NCBI GenBank assembly: GCA_023436205.1
Contig: JAEZKC010000106.1
Span: forward strand, 1-64,000
Length of the DNA: 64,000 nucleotides
From: Fibrobacterota bacterium
GTDB lineage: Bacteria; Fibrobacterota; Chitinivibrionia; Chitinivibrionales; Chitinispirillaceae
Reading direction: 5' to 3'
Positions 8,540 to 17,000 of this stretch are shown here, piece by piece. The notes below the pieces were generated by a model. The model worked only from the letters and a program-made list of their open reading frames with translations, made no database searches and was not told the origin of the DNA. Positions within the stretch are counted from its first letter, which is position 1; each line of letters begins with the position of its first letter. Both the position numbers and the translations under genes were made by a program.

Positions 8540-9047
8540 ATTGCGGCAACCCCCGACCTTTTTTCCATAGTGTGATAAATTCCGTTTCCAGCAGACCAAC
8601 TGATTCGCCCTCAATAGCCACTGCATCCTCAGTGTTCTCATTGAATGCATCATCAGTCCAGTTCTGGCTTCCCACCACTGCCATTTGATCGATAATAACC
8701 CATTTGGCATGTGAGCCGATTCTTTTATCATCCACAATGAAAATTCGCCGATGCGGTACTCCATAGCTTTCCAGAAGAGCGCCTGTAGCAACATTGGCCG
8801 CACCCAGTTCAGGCGTACTTACCTGCCCGTTGAGCAGCACCCTTACATCAACTCCCGTTCGCTTTTTCTCCGCCAGGGCCATTGCAAGATCAAGAGCCTG
8901 CCCCCTCACATCTCTCGCCGGACGGATATCAAAAAGAAACATCGATACGAAAATGCGGCTGTAAGCCTTTTCTATACTAGCCAGAACAAAATCATAGTAG
9001 TCACGGTCAGCAAGATGCACGACCAATGCATCACTGAATGTGCTCAT
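8526..9047 (-). CDS. Single-HKD PLD-like protein
   Basis: A 173-residue PLD-superfamily protein comprising essentially one half-domain. HAKWVIID followed by VVGSQNWTDDAFNEN is the HKD motif with its downstream Gly-Ser and Asn. No signal peptide is seen. Its start overlaps the upstream gene's stop as ATGA and its end overlaps the larger PLD gene by 14 bases, so the three are tightly coupled. Compact one-HKD proteins of this kind, such as Nuc, act as homodimers. Pairing with the adjacent HKD protein is an alternative. Substrate (DNA, RNA or phospholipid) cannot be told from sequence. Confidence 0.75.
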   Translation of the reverse strand: MSTFSDALVVHLADRDYYDFVLASIEKAYSRIFVSMFLFDIRPARDVRGQALDLAMALAEKKRTGVDVRVLLNGQVSTPELGAANVATGALLESYGVPHRRIFIVDDKRIGSHAKWVIIDQMAVVGSQNWTDDAFNENTEDAVAIEGESVGLLETEFITLWKKGRGLPQYETK

Positions 9048-9331
9048 AATCCCTCCGGAATTTCAAGCAGCTCATTGAGCCGGCGGTTTAGCTGTTCCAC
9101 ACGATTCTTGTATACTGCATCAGTGTAGCGCAAGTGCTCTTCAATATGAATATATCGGGCGAGAGTTAAATCACGAGCCGAAGCATCTCTAGTACTCCGT
9201 GATGCAATATGCTTTCTGATCTGCTGAGAAACAGCAACCTGAGCCCTGGTAGTTACTCGGTATGCATTGTAAAGACGCAACAAATCTCTTGTCGCATAGT
9301 AACTCTGAACGGTTTCATCATCTATTATCAT
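9044..9331 (-). CDS. Small hypothetical helical protein
   Basis: A 95-residue, strongly charged, mostly helical protein with many Arg, Tyr and Leu residues (LLRLYNAYRVTTRAQVAVSQ; HLRYTDAVYKNRVEQLNRRL). The start at 9331 is set by GGAGG at nine bases and by overlap with the upstream stop (TAATG). A nearby ATG two codons earlier is too close to the ribosome site. I recognise no family. It lies in the hydrolase operon between an acidic small protein and the PLD pair, so it could be an accessory or chaperone-like partner, which is inference. Confidence 0.6.
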   Translation of the reverse strand: MIIDDETVQSYYATRDLLRLYNAYRVTTRAQVAVSQQIRKHIASRSTRDASARDLTLARYIHIEEHLRYTDAVYKNRVEQLNRRLNELLEIPEGL

Positions 9332-9564
9332 TACCATTTCCCTCCAACGCCAATTTGTATTCCCCCGTCTTCAAAAGAAAGTGTCGGGTAGTAATCGGGT
9401 ATTTCGAAATCAAACAGCGGTTCATCCGGTGCTTCGGGAGGAATATCCCAGAAATCATCGGGAACACCTTCATCATCGGGAGGAGGTGGGTCGTCCGGCG
9501 GCCAATCGCCTTGACATATTTCACACGTTAACTTGTCAGCCCAGTTCCCCAGATTACAAGACAT
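9331..9564 (-). CDS. Small acidic proline-rich protein
   Basis: A 77-residue protein with three Cys near the N terminus (residues 3, 14 and 17, the last two as CEIC) followed by a very acidic, Pro-rich stretch (PPDDPPPPDDEGVPDDFWDI) and aromatic/Asp segments. It has no signal peptide or membrane helix. It sits one base after the upstream stop and overlaps the next gene at TAATG. The composition suggests an unstructured acidic protein, perhaps a metal-binding or charge-masking partner. No family is recognised, and its place in a tight operon is the main argument that it is real. Confidence 0.55.
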   Translation of the reverse strand: MSCNLGNWADKLTCEICQGDWPPDDPPPPDDEGVPDDFWDIPPEAPDEPLFDFEIPDYYPTLSFEDGGIQIGVGGKW

Positions 9565-9565
9565 A

Positions 9566-9844
9566 CTATTCCTCCAATCCAGCTGATTTGAAAGTGTTGA
9601 TAATTAGCCTCTTCAATTCTTCTCGCGTATAAACCTGGCTGTAAAGCCGCTGAAGACGTCCTCTCTCAGTGACTTTTTTCTGGCGAACTGTTCGGCATAT
9701 CGTTTCCACTGCCATTTCAACCGCTTTCTCCATACCTCCCGCTTCATCAATCTTTTCCCTGTAATGCTGACCCATCACAGCAGCAGTCCTCTCATCCATG
9801 GGAAGAGGAATAAGATCAAGAGTCTCTTTGAATTTCAGTGCCAT
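9566..9844 (-). CDS. Small hypothetical protein, first of the small-gene trio
   Basis: A 92-residue soluble protein (MALKFKETLDLIPLP...). The start is chosen at the third of three in-frame ATGs because AAGGAG stands six bases before it; the site itself overlaps the upstream ATGs. The sequence is helical and charged, ending in FKSAGLEE. It lies 71 bases after the end of the large lectin/phospholipase gene and one base before the acidic protein gene. No family is recognised. Confidence 0.6.
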   Translation of the reverse strand: MALKFKETLDLIPLPMDERTAAVMGQHYREKIDEAGGMEKAVEMAVETICRTVRQKKVTERGRLQRLYSQVYTREELKRLIINTFKSAGLEE

Positions 9845-9915
9845 ACTCATCTCCTTCATTTTGATGTCTTGAATGCAGCTGCTCCTTGTGAGGGGCAGCT
9901 ACTTTAGAAATTTGC

Positions 9916-12900
9916 TTATTTTAGCAATCCCCAGGGCTGCGAAGTATAAGGTTTTGCATAGGTAAAACTCGCTTTTTTGCCATTCTTGATTACTGACTGC
10001 GGATTGTAACCTACCCGGGCCAGCCCGTCGCAGAATGCGTTCCGCATCGCTTCGTCTTTGAATTCGATAGTGATATCCATGGTCAAGTCGGAGGGAGCTG
10101 AAAAGGCAAATGGACGAAATCCGGTCAGCCACCAGTGCTTTTCAACTGCAGCTGTTTTCGGATCATCGGAATTGCGGCTGAACACGACCTTGCCATTCCT
10201 CTTGAGTGTGAACGACATCTGAAGCATATCTGCATCACCGGCACAAGCTGTATCATTCTGGAATTTAATCTGATTGAGCGTATGATCGATCGACCCCATT
10301 CCGGTGTTTATCTGAAACTCTCCAGTATAGATACCGATCTCAGCTCCTGTACAGATGCCGTACTGTCCTTTCCATAACTCGATTTTCCAGCTTTTCCCAC
10401 CGTATGAGAAACGTATCGGTTCACAATGAATGAACATGCAGGCAAAAGGTGCTGCCATGTCATAAAGAGTGAAATAGCCAAGGTTGCGCTGCCATGCATC
10501 GGTTCTGGAATAAAAAATCCGCTGATTATCATCATAGTTGAACCCTGCCCAAGCTGCAAAAGTAAGACTGTTATTACTTGTATAACCAGGTACCAGGCTT
10601 GCGCCCTTCACAATGTTTTGGCGCTCCACAAATTCAATGGTAAATGTCTCCCAGACATCGGCTGCTGGCCTGTTTGCAACAACTTCTCGGCCACCGCCGT
10701 TCTCCGCGCAAAGATACATTCCATTTGCACACCGGATTCTCACTTTGTCACCATGTCGAATCTCTCCTGAACCCTGCGCTTTTACAATGGTAAACTGTTC
10801 CCATTGAGCTGCAAGATTGCGATTAGCCACAATTTCACGACCACCGCCATTTTCCGCACAAAGGAACTGACCACGAAATGCGGAGAGCGAAATTCCATCA
10901 CCACTGAGCAGCTTCCCCCCGTTCTTATCATGCACTAAAAAGGTCTCCCACACACTACCAACCTGCCTGTTGGCAACAACAACTCCCCCTCCCCCGTTTT
11001 CAGCACATACATACTGTCCATTGAAAGCCTTCAGACGTATGGCTAAATTGCCGGTGACAAAATCCTTATGCCAAAGAGCGTTGTCCTTACCACGTGTAAA
11101 TACGCTTATTCTACCCCGAGCCATGGACACTGCAGATGGATCAGACAGTAAGGTACCATCCATGATCTCCCACTCGCTCCACTGTTTATCATAAGCTTTG
11201 CGCATGAGGACATTGCCTGACCCTCTTGCAAAGACATCCAGCCTGCCCTCTCCCCAGGAGGACACATCTGGTCCGCTGGTCAAAACACCCCCAAGAGACT
11301 CCCATCCACTCCACGCGCCATTATACCATTTGTGCCAGAGCCCATTATCTGTACCTCTGACAAACACATCGATTCTGCCATTACTCCAGCACACCGCCGA
11401 CGGATCCGATGTCAAAATGCCTCCCAGGGACTCCCAGTTAGACCATTGACCGTCAAACCACTTATGCCAAAGCGCATTATCAGTTCCTCTGACAAATATA
11501 TCAAGGCGTCCTGCACCCCATGAACACACGTCAGGCCCGCCCACAAGCGTTCCACCAAGGCTTTCCCATCCGCTCCAACCGCCTGTAAACCACTTATGCC
11601 ACAATGCATTGTCAGTACCACGAGCGAATACATCGATTCGCCCCACGCCCCAGCAGGCCGCAGATGGATCAGAAGTAATAATGCCGCCCAGACTTTCCCA
11701 ATTGTTCCACTTTCCATCATACCACTTGTGCCACAGAGCATTATCGGTTCCACGGGCAAATACATCAAGCCGCCCATCTTCCCAGGAACACGCGTCGGGT
11801 CCCGAAGTGATTATCCCACCCAGGGATTCCCATCCTGACAGGTCGGTACTCTCAGGGCAGCGCGTTTCGAAAAACTTCTTGTAAAGAGTAGAACGTAATG
11901 CGGGCTGAGAATAAAATGGGAATGCAGCATTATCCCAGGGAAGATCAGATGTGGGGTTGGCACTTCCCCGCCCTTTCCCGTCAAGACTATATAGAAATGA
12001 GATTATTGAAGGATCAATGGATACTGTCGTCATAGGAAAAGAGATGGAAACATTTCTTATCCATGGAGTACGGTCCTTGAGCATTATTTTTATGTCGGTG
12101 TTGAATATGTTGTTTCCCGCCTCATCATAAAGCTCTATCCACTGAGGCATCCAATCATCGCTGACCGCCATATAATCCTTACGAAGCCGTATCTGCGCAA
12201 TATCGGGTAGAGAAATCGTCTGAGGCAGGTCATAAATAAAAGTTTCAATGTTGTCGCTTTCAAAATCATTATGAAACGGGGTATCGAGAATAGTTTCGAA
12301 TACCTGACCGTTTTTCATGATGAAGCCGAAGTAAACATTGTCATCGGTACCACATGTTGCAGGTGACGAAGAAAATGGATTGTAATTATTCTTCATAGTC
12401 TTGATTCTGATCTTAAGATGTCGTACCCCGCGGTGATGATTGGATGAGATATACCGCTTTGACATGTTAGATCCCGCACTCTGCATAAGATTATTCAGAT
12501 TGGAAGGGCCGATCAGACAAAGCTTGCACATATTCAGGCACTGGTAAAAAGCATGGAATGTCTGATTGAGGGTATTATTGGATTTACCATAGTTTCCCAT
12601 TTCAATATCGAGCAAAGCAGTGATATTGTAATCGGAATAAAGCATTCCATTATTGAGATACAGTCCGGGATCACCCATAATCTGTTTTACAATAGTTATG
12701 GCTTCATCCAGATTTTTCACCTGTCCACCGGTGACAACATTGATGAACATGGACATATAATTGAAAATGATATCCTTAATCATTTTCTCGATCGGTTTCA
12801 AGATATTAATGGCATCCAGTATCGCTCCAATGCTGGATATAATGGCATCGGCCCATTTAGGAACACCAACCATCAGGAGAAAATTTCTTGAAACCCAGCC

Positions 12901-13671
12901 GTCAAGCACCTCTTTGGCATCCTTGATCGAGTGAGTACTGTCGCTGAAAATATGTGCAACCTGCTGCCAGGCCTCAATCCACTCTCTGGAGGCACGGCGA
13001 ATATCGTGCTGCCAACCAGGGAAATAATTAGCAAAATCAAGAGTTCTCAATTCGTTTTTATTAGCGCATTTAGCTATAGCCTCCTCTAAGCCTACAAATG
13101 CATCGATGGGCATCTTGAAGGGGCCCTTTGCATATTCCCCCCTCAAGCTTGTGCTAAGAAAGAAATCCTGCAGGAATCCAACAGGTGCATCCATGTCTGT
13201 ACAAATATCATTGGGAACCTTTCTGTCCATGTAGGCTTCTATAAGGAGATGACGTGCGATGATCTTCATTTTTTCCGGGGATAGCGAAAATTCCCACCAT
13301 CCCTTGGCCCAATCATTGACATAGTAGTGACCATACATGTCTCCGGCATAATGCACCATGAATCCAAGAATAAATGCATAGATTTTTTTCTTTTCCGGAT
13401 GATTATCCGGAAAACGGCCATATTCAGAGAACAGTTTTTCGATCCATTGACCAGAGTTTTCTGCATGGATCACAGTCTGTCCAAAAAGTGTATCGGGATA
13501 AAAGTCAGGTCCGACAGCTCCTGCCCTGAACGCGCCGGGGTAGGATATAATTGCTTCGGCCACATCATGAGGAAGAGCCTGAGGACTTGTTCCCGGTAAT
13601 ACAAGAGAGCGGTTGGACTGAATCTCGGAAATGAGCAGATTGGCCATGTACACATGCGTTTTACTTTTCAT
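9916..13671 (-). CDS. Multidomain zinc phospholipase C / lectin protein (alpha-toxin-like)
   Basis: A 1251-residue protein with five recognisable regions. Residues 1 to about 300 match zinc-dependent phospholipase C (THVYMANLL; AGAVGPDFYPD; FMVHYAGDMYGHYYVNDWA). About 425-540 look PLAT-like (IRLRKDYMAVSDDWMPQWIE). About 611-875 hold six PLL-type lectin blades (GRLDVFARGTDNALWHKW and variants). About 876-1015 hold three fascin-type trefoil repeats (NGQYVCAENGGGG; VVANR). The last 225 residues are DUF4474 (WQRNLGYFTLYDMAAPF; WKGQYGICTGAEIGIYTGE). PLC plus PLAT is the layout of clostridial alpha-toxin. No signal peptide is seen, so export would need another route. I choose the second Met because TGGGG lies upstream; the first is 12 bases earlier. 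Confidence 0.85.
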   Translation of the reverse strand: MKSKTHVYMANLLISEIQSNRSLVLPGTSPQALPHDVAEAIISYPGAFRAGAVGPDFYPDTLFGQTVIHAENSGQWIEKLFSEYGRFPDNHPEKKKIYAFILGFMVHYAGDMYGHYYVNDWAKGWWEFSLSPEKMKIIARHLLIEAYMDRKVPNDICTDMDAPVGFLQDFFLSTSLRGEYAKGPFKMPIDAFVGLEEAIAKCANKNELRTLDFANYFPGWQHDIRRASREWIEAWQQVAHIFSDSTHSIKDAKEVLDGWVSRNFLLMVGVPKWADAIISSIGAILDAINILKPIEKMIKDIIFNYMSMFINVVTGGQVKNLDEAITIVKQIMGDPGLYLNNGMLYSDYNITALLDIEMGNYGKSNNTLNQTFHAFYQCLNMCKLCLIGPSNLNNLMQSAGSNMSKRYISSNHHRGVRHLKIRIKTMKNNYNPFSSSPATCGTDDNVYFGFIMKNGQVFETILDTPFHNDFESDNIETFIYDLPQTISLPDIAQIRLRKDYMAVSDDWMPQWIELYDEAGNNIFNTDIKIMLKDRTPWIRNVSISFPMTTVSIDPSIISFLYSLDGKGRGSANPTSDLPWDNAAFPFYSQPALRSTLYKKFFETRCPESTDLSGWESLGGIITSGPDACSWEDGRLDVFARGTDNALWHKWYDGKWNNWESLGGIITSDPSAACWGVGRIDVFARGTDNALWHKWFTGGWSGWESLGGTLVGGPDVCSWGAGRLDIFVRGTDNALWHKWFDGQWSNWESLGGILTSDPSAVCWSNGRIDVFVRGTDNGLWHKWYNGAWSGWESLGGVLTSGPDVSSWGEGRLDVFARGSGNVLMRKAYDKQWSEWEIMDGTLLSDPSAVSMARGRISVFTRGKDNALWHKDFVTGNLAIRLKAFNGQYVCAENGGGGVVVANRQVGSVWETFLVHDKNGGKLLSGDGISLSAFRGQFLCAENGGGREIVANRNLAAQWEQFTIVKAQGSGEIRHGDKVRIRCANGMYLCAENGGGREVVANRPAADVWETFTIEFVERQNIVKGASLVPGYTSNNSLTFAAWAGFNYDDNQRIFYSRTDAWQRNLGYFTLYDMAAPFACMFIHCEPIRFSYGGKSWKIELWKGQYGICTGAEIGIYTGEFQINTGMGSIDHTLNQIKFQNDTACAGDADMLQMSFTLKRNGKVVFSRNSDDPKTAAVEKHWWLTGFRPFAFSAPSDLTMDITIEFKDEAMRNAFCDGLARVGYNPQSVIKNGKKASFTYAKPYTSQPWGLLK

Positions 13672-13989
13672 ATTGAACCCCATCTGATTGTTGGTAAATG
13701 TTGAGCATACAGCTCAGTTAGGTTATCTTGGTATTTGTCGCAATAGAAAAAATTTACGGTGGAACAAACATTAATTCAACGCAAGTTTTCTTGCACCTCC
13801 AGCTATTCGACTGGTAAAGTGATTTTTTTTCATTCATACCGCTGGAAATTTCAGAGAAACCGGCCTTCGAAAAAAACTGGATAAAGCTTCGCACCTGTTT
13901 TATATTCAATAACTTAATGCGATGCGGCATTATGGGAAACCTGCTCTTATTAGTCCTGCCGCACACCTCACATTTTCCCTGGCTCTCCG
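13672..13989. other. Divergent promoter region
   Basis: About 320 bases between the minus-strand hydrolase run and the plus-strand signalling cassette. It must hold promoters for both. I see no strong palindrome or repeat. It is the natural place for the response regulator encoded at 13990 to bind if it controls the hydrolases, which is inference. Confidence 0.5.
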
Positions 13990-14532
13990 ATGAAAGCGGT
14001 AATTGTAGAGGATGATTCGGTTTTAAGACAAGCTCTCTGCGAGAAGTTGCAATTATGGGGAGCTGAAGTATTTCAAGCGGCTGACGAAAAAAGCGGGCTT
14101 GCACTCCTGGATATCTCTCCAGAACTTCTTATAACCGACATTCGATTGCCCGATGGAAATGGCATCACCATTGCCGAATCGGCATCCCGCATCAGACCAG
14201 TACCTCTCATGCTTGTAATAAGCGGAGAAGCCACCCCGCTTGAAACATTCCGCCTTGCAAAAGCAGGTGTAGCTGCTTATATTCCTAAACCAATCAATTT
14301 GGAAACTTTTACTGCCCTCATAGAAGCTGTTATCGACTCTGTACCAGATATAGCCCCTCACATTTCCGGCCTTGTGGGAAAATCAAGCTATATAGATGTA
14401 CTTCGAAAAGTACGTCGCACCATGCTGGAGCAGGCCCTCGCGAAAACAGCTGGAAACAGGGTACATGCTGCCCGTCTCCTGGATATCTCACGGCAGGCAG
14501 TCCAGCAACTTATTCATGATTTCACGCTTTAG
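13990..14532 (+). CDS. RegA/PrrA-type response regulator with Fis HTH
   Basis: A 180-residue protein. The receiver domain spans about 1-120 with acidic residues D8/D9, phospho-acceptor D50 (LLITDIRLPDGNG), S79 and K100. The C terminus is a short Fis-type helix-turn-helix (LAKTAGNRVHAARLLDISRQ, about 148-167). That arrangement without an AAA domain is the RegA/PrrA/ActR class of DNA-binding regulators. The cognate kinase is most likely the six-TM protein two genes downstream. No clear ribosome site precedes the ATG. It is divergent from the phospholipase/lectin gene, a probable target. Confidence 0.85.
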   Translation: MKAVIVEDDSVLRQALCEKLQLWGAEVFQAADEKSGLALLDISPELLITDIRLPDGNGITIAESASRIRPVPLMLVISGEATPLETFRLAKAGVAAYIPKPINLETFTALIEAVIDSVPDIAPHISGLVGKSSYIDVLRKVRRTMLEQALAKTAGNRVHAARLLDISRQAVQQLIHDFTL

Positions 14533-14564
14533 GTTTAGGAATCACTCTAACAAAGGAGAAAGTG

Positions 14565-14894
14565 ATGGCTACACCACGTTCATCAAAATCAAAAAACACA
14601 TCAAACCTTCGCCGAGCACTCCCAACCATCGATTCGGTACTCGCCTATGTAGAGTTGGCCGCACGAAATGGTATGCTGGTGGGGATCCCCGGTAATTTCA
14701 AGATCAGTCCGCGTGTAGAGGCTCTAGTCGATGCCTTTCATTCTGTACTTGCCGGTGGTGAGATCCAGGAATTAAAAGTGAAGGGGCCGGTTAACAAGGC
14801 ACTCAAAACGGCCCTCAACAAGCAGCTGAAAACTTCGATTTCCGATCTCTCTGAGTGGTTTAGAGATAACTCCGATAACGTAAAATTCGGCTGA
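14565..14894 (+). CDS. Small protein of unknown family with a single C-terminal Trp
   Basis: A 109-residue protein with a basic N terminus (MATPRSSKSKNTSNLRR), a helical middle and a C-terminal segment ending SEWFRDNSDNVKFG. The only Trp is W98. AAAGGAG six bases upstream fixes the ATG; a GTG immediately before it is an alternative. It overlaps the kinase gene by one base (TGATG). No family is recognised. Its position between regulator and kinase, beside an isoprenoid-synthase-like gene, raises the possibility of a signal precursor like ComX, which is modified on a C-terminal Trp. It is longer than usual for that role, so an accessory protein is equally possible. Confidence 0.65.
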   Translation: MATPRSSKSKNTSNLRRALPTIDSVLAYVELAARNGMLVGIPGNFKISPRVEALVDAFHSVLAGGEIQELKVKGPVNKALKTALNKQLKTSISDLSEWFRDNSDNVKFG

Positions 14895-16264
14895 TGAATA
14901 CAATCGGTTTAAAAATGTTTGCCGATTCTGTTTTTGCTCTCTCTTTCGGGGAGTGGGTGCGGTCGTTAGATCCTGCGCGACGGACAACCACCACCTCCCC
15001 GGGTTCTTTTCTGGGAATAACAGTAATGGGCCTCGCAGGAATGGCAATCGCTTCATTTGTTCCCGGTCCGCGTGAATTCTTCTCCCTGAATTTTTCTGCC
15101 GCCGCTCTGTTGTTTGTACCTCCCATGTCCTTAGGATTTTTAATGGGATGGTTAGAACGGAAAGAACCTTTAGGGCTGTTCACTTTCGGATGGTTGTCAC
15201 TTTTAGGTGTTGCCCTTTTCCAGTTATATATGTGGGGGCTGGTCGCTTTTTCCGACGGACCTGGCGCATCAGTAATGGCAGCATTTCCCATCCTGCTTAC
15301 ATGCTTCCATGGCCATCTATATCATTCCACCATTAAATATCCCTTTCCTCTCCTGGCGTCCGCCTCAGCCGCATTAATAGGATGTCTTCTTAATATCGAG
15401 TCCAGCCATTTGGCAATCATGTGCATTGCAGCCCCCATGGCGCTTGCTTCTCATGTGCTACTCGGGACTTATGCGCGGGATGACTACTACAAAAGAAAGG
15501 ACCATAGCGCACTTCGAGAAACAATCGATGCCATGATTCTTGAGGAACGCGGGAGGACAATTGATCAAATCACACACTCTCTCAATGAGCTTAGGTCAAG
15601 AAATCATGATTTGAGCAATACACTATCTTGTCTTAACTTCCTGGTACCTAAGTTAACCTCAATAGTAGCCGATGAAAAGGGATATGATGAACAGAGGAGA
15701 ATAAAAGCCGCTGAAATCGGAGCATCCATTTCTCACGCACTTGAATCATTAAACACCATGCTGGCAGAAAACCGAGCAACGGCACGTGCACCTCAACAAG
15801 GCATTATTTCTCCACATTTCTTACTAACTGATGAAATAAAGCAGATTCAACAGCAATTCCCGAATACGAAAATCTTTTATAATGAAGAAACTGGCATGAG
15901 ATATCTTGAAATTCCTTTTTCAGGTGGATCAGTCGCCTTTAGAAGAGTAATTCACAATTGTCTTCTGAATGCATGTCAGGGTAACGGCTTAAAATCAGCA
16001 AGTAACATCCATATTTCTCTCACATTTGAATCCTTCAACAAAGACCTTATATGCACGATTAATGATAACGGTCCAGGATTTACTCTCTCCCAGTTGGCCT
16101 CCCCCATTACCTTGTATCAGACCACAAAAAAGAATGGCACCGGCCTTGGACTATACTCCGCAAGCAGAATACTTTCGGCGAACAGTGGTATTCTCATCCG
16201 GGAAAATCGTACAGATAACAGTGGAGCCCTGATCACGATTAAAATCCCCGTTGAGAAATCATGA
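14894..16264 (+). CDS. Six-TM sensor histidine kinase
   Basis: A 456-residue kinase. Six hydrophobic segments lie between about residues 35 and 200. The dimerisation region contains H238 (RSRNHDLSNTLS). The ATPase domain shows the N box (IHNCLLNACQG), G1 (INDNGPGF) and G2 (NGTGLGLYSAS). Six TM helices plus a Fis-type partner regulator recall the RegB/PrrB family, although the H box here differs from that family's. It overlaps the small protein gene by one base and the next gene by four (ATGA). The signal is unknown; candidates are membrane redox state, a lipid or the neighbouring small protein. Confidence 0.85.
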   Translation: MNTIGLKMFADSVFALSFGEWVRSLDPARRTTTTSPGSFLGITVMGLAGMAIASFVPGPREFFSLNFSAAALLFVPPMSLGFLMGWLERKEPLGLFTFGWLSLLGVALFQLYMWGLVAFSDGPGASVMAAFPILLTCFHGHLYHSTIKYPFPLLASASAALIGCLLNIESSHLAIMCIAAPMALASHVLLGTYARDDYYKRKDHSALRETIDAMILEERGRTIDQITHSLNELRSRNHDLSNTLSCLNFLVPKLTSIVADEKGYDEQRRIKAAEIGASISHALESLNTMLAENRATARAPQQGIISPHFLLTDEIKQIQQQFPNTKIFYNEETGMRYLEIPFSGGSVAFRRVIHNCLLNACQGNGLKSASNIHISLTFESFNKDLICTINDNGPGFTLSQLASPITLYQTTKKNGTGLGLYSASRILSANSGILIRENRTDNSGALITIKIPVEKS

Positions 16265-16992
16265 GCAGCGGAACATTACTATCCCAATTTAATGGTTTTT
16301 TAGCCTCTCACAATCTGGGCAACCTAATGCTCCAGGATATGACCAATCTGTTCCAGGACCTCCACTCGGGTTTTCTGCAGTTCATCTATGATGCAGGCGT
16401 TGACAGTAGATTACCAAGCACGATTCTTGATCACCGTTACCACGCTTGTCTTCTGCATTATGCTGCAGTTCAGCTCTGTGATGATCTTTCTGATGACGAA
16501 TGTAGCTATATACGTGATGCCCCAAGGCGCGGGCCCGTACTCCTGATGACTCTGCAAAACATGTTTCATCAAATCATTTTCCGTTGCTCACTTACACCAG
16601 ATTCAATCAAGAGTATTCTATGTTCTTTAGAGAAGATGGGTCCAGCACAGTATAAAGAACTGAAAACAACAAAGTGGAACTACACAAAAGCGGTTCACGC
16701 AGCAGACAATCTTAATGGGACTCAGTTCAGCGCCTATCTGCTTCTTCTCTGGGACTCAAGTGCCCTTGCCGAAAAGGCTTTCCCCATTGGATCGGTATTG
16801 GGAAGAGCGGTTCATATTGCCACAGATATCCTCTCCAATGATAAGAGATACTGGAGCCTCGACAAACAGGAAAGAATTAGGCTGTCGACAGTTTTAAAGC
16901 TTGACCTCGATAAATTAGAGCAATCATCCATTCCTTCCGTTATCGCTCTTGTACGATCTATTCGGTTAAAGCTTAGGAGAATATCTGCTTGA
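16261..16992 (+). CDS. Isoprenoid-synthase-fold protein (class I, ComQ-like candidate)
   Basis: A 243-residue all-helical protein. QLCDDLSDDE (residues 71-80) contains a DDxxD metal-binding motif. It is followed by APRRG (87-91), reminiscent of the RRG after the first Asp motif of prenyl synthases. A second helix, IGSVLGRAVHIATDILSND (about 176-194), resembles the LGxAFQxxDDxxD region but has lost the first Asp of the pair. Class I isoprenoid enzymes condense or transfer prenyl diphosphates using Mg bound by these motifs. The incomplete second motif means activity is uncertain. It overlaps the kinase gene by four bases, so it belongs to the signalling cassette. Confidence 0.6.
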   Translation: MSSGTLLSQFNGFLASHNLGNLMLQDMTNLFQDLHSGFLQFIYDAGVDSRLPSTILDHRYHACLLHYAAVQLCDDLSDDECSYIRDAPRRGPVLLMTLQNMFHQIIFRCSLTPDSIKSILCSLEKMGPAQYKELKTTKWNYTKAVHAADNLNGTQFSAYLLLLWDSSALAEKAFPIGSVLGRAVHIATDILSNDKRYWSLDKQERIRLSTVLKLDLDKLEQSSIPSVIALVRSIRLKLRRISA

Positions 16993-17000
16993 AGGGAGTC

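Noticed and set aside
11332..11884. Plus-strand open frames opposite the lectin blades
   Set aside because: Long frames here arise because the repeated coding strand lacks certain codons; they are shadows of the propeller repeats.
13754..14104. 116-codon minus-strand frame across the divergent promoter
   Set aside because: Overlaps the start of the response regulator gene antisense and has no recognisable content.
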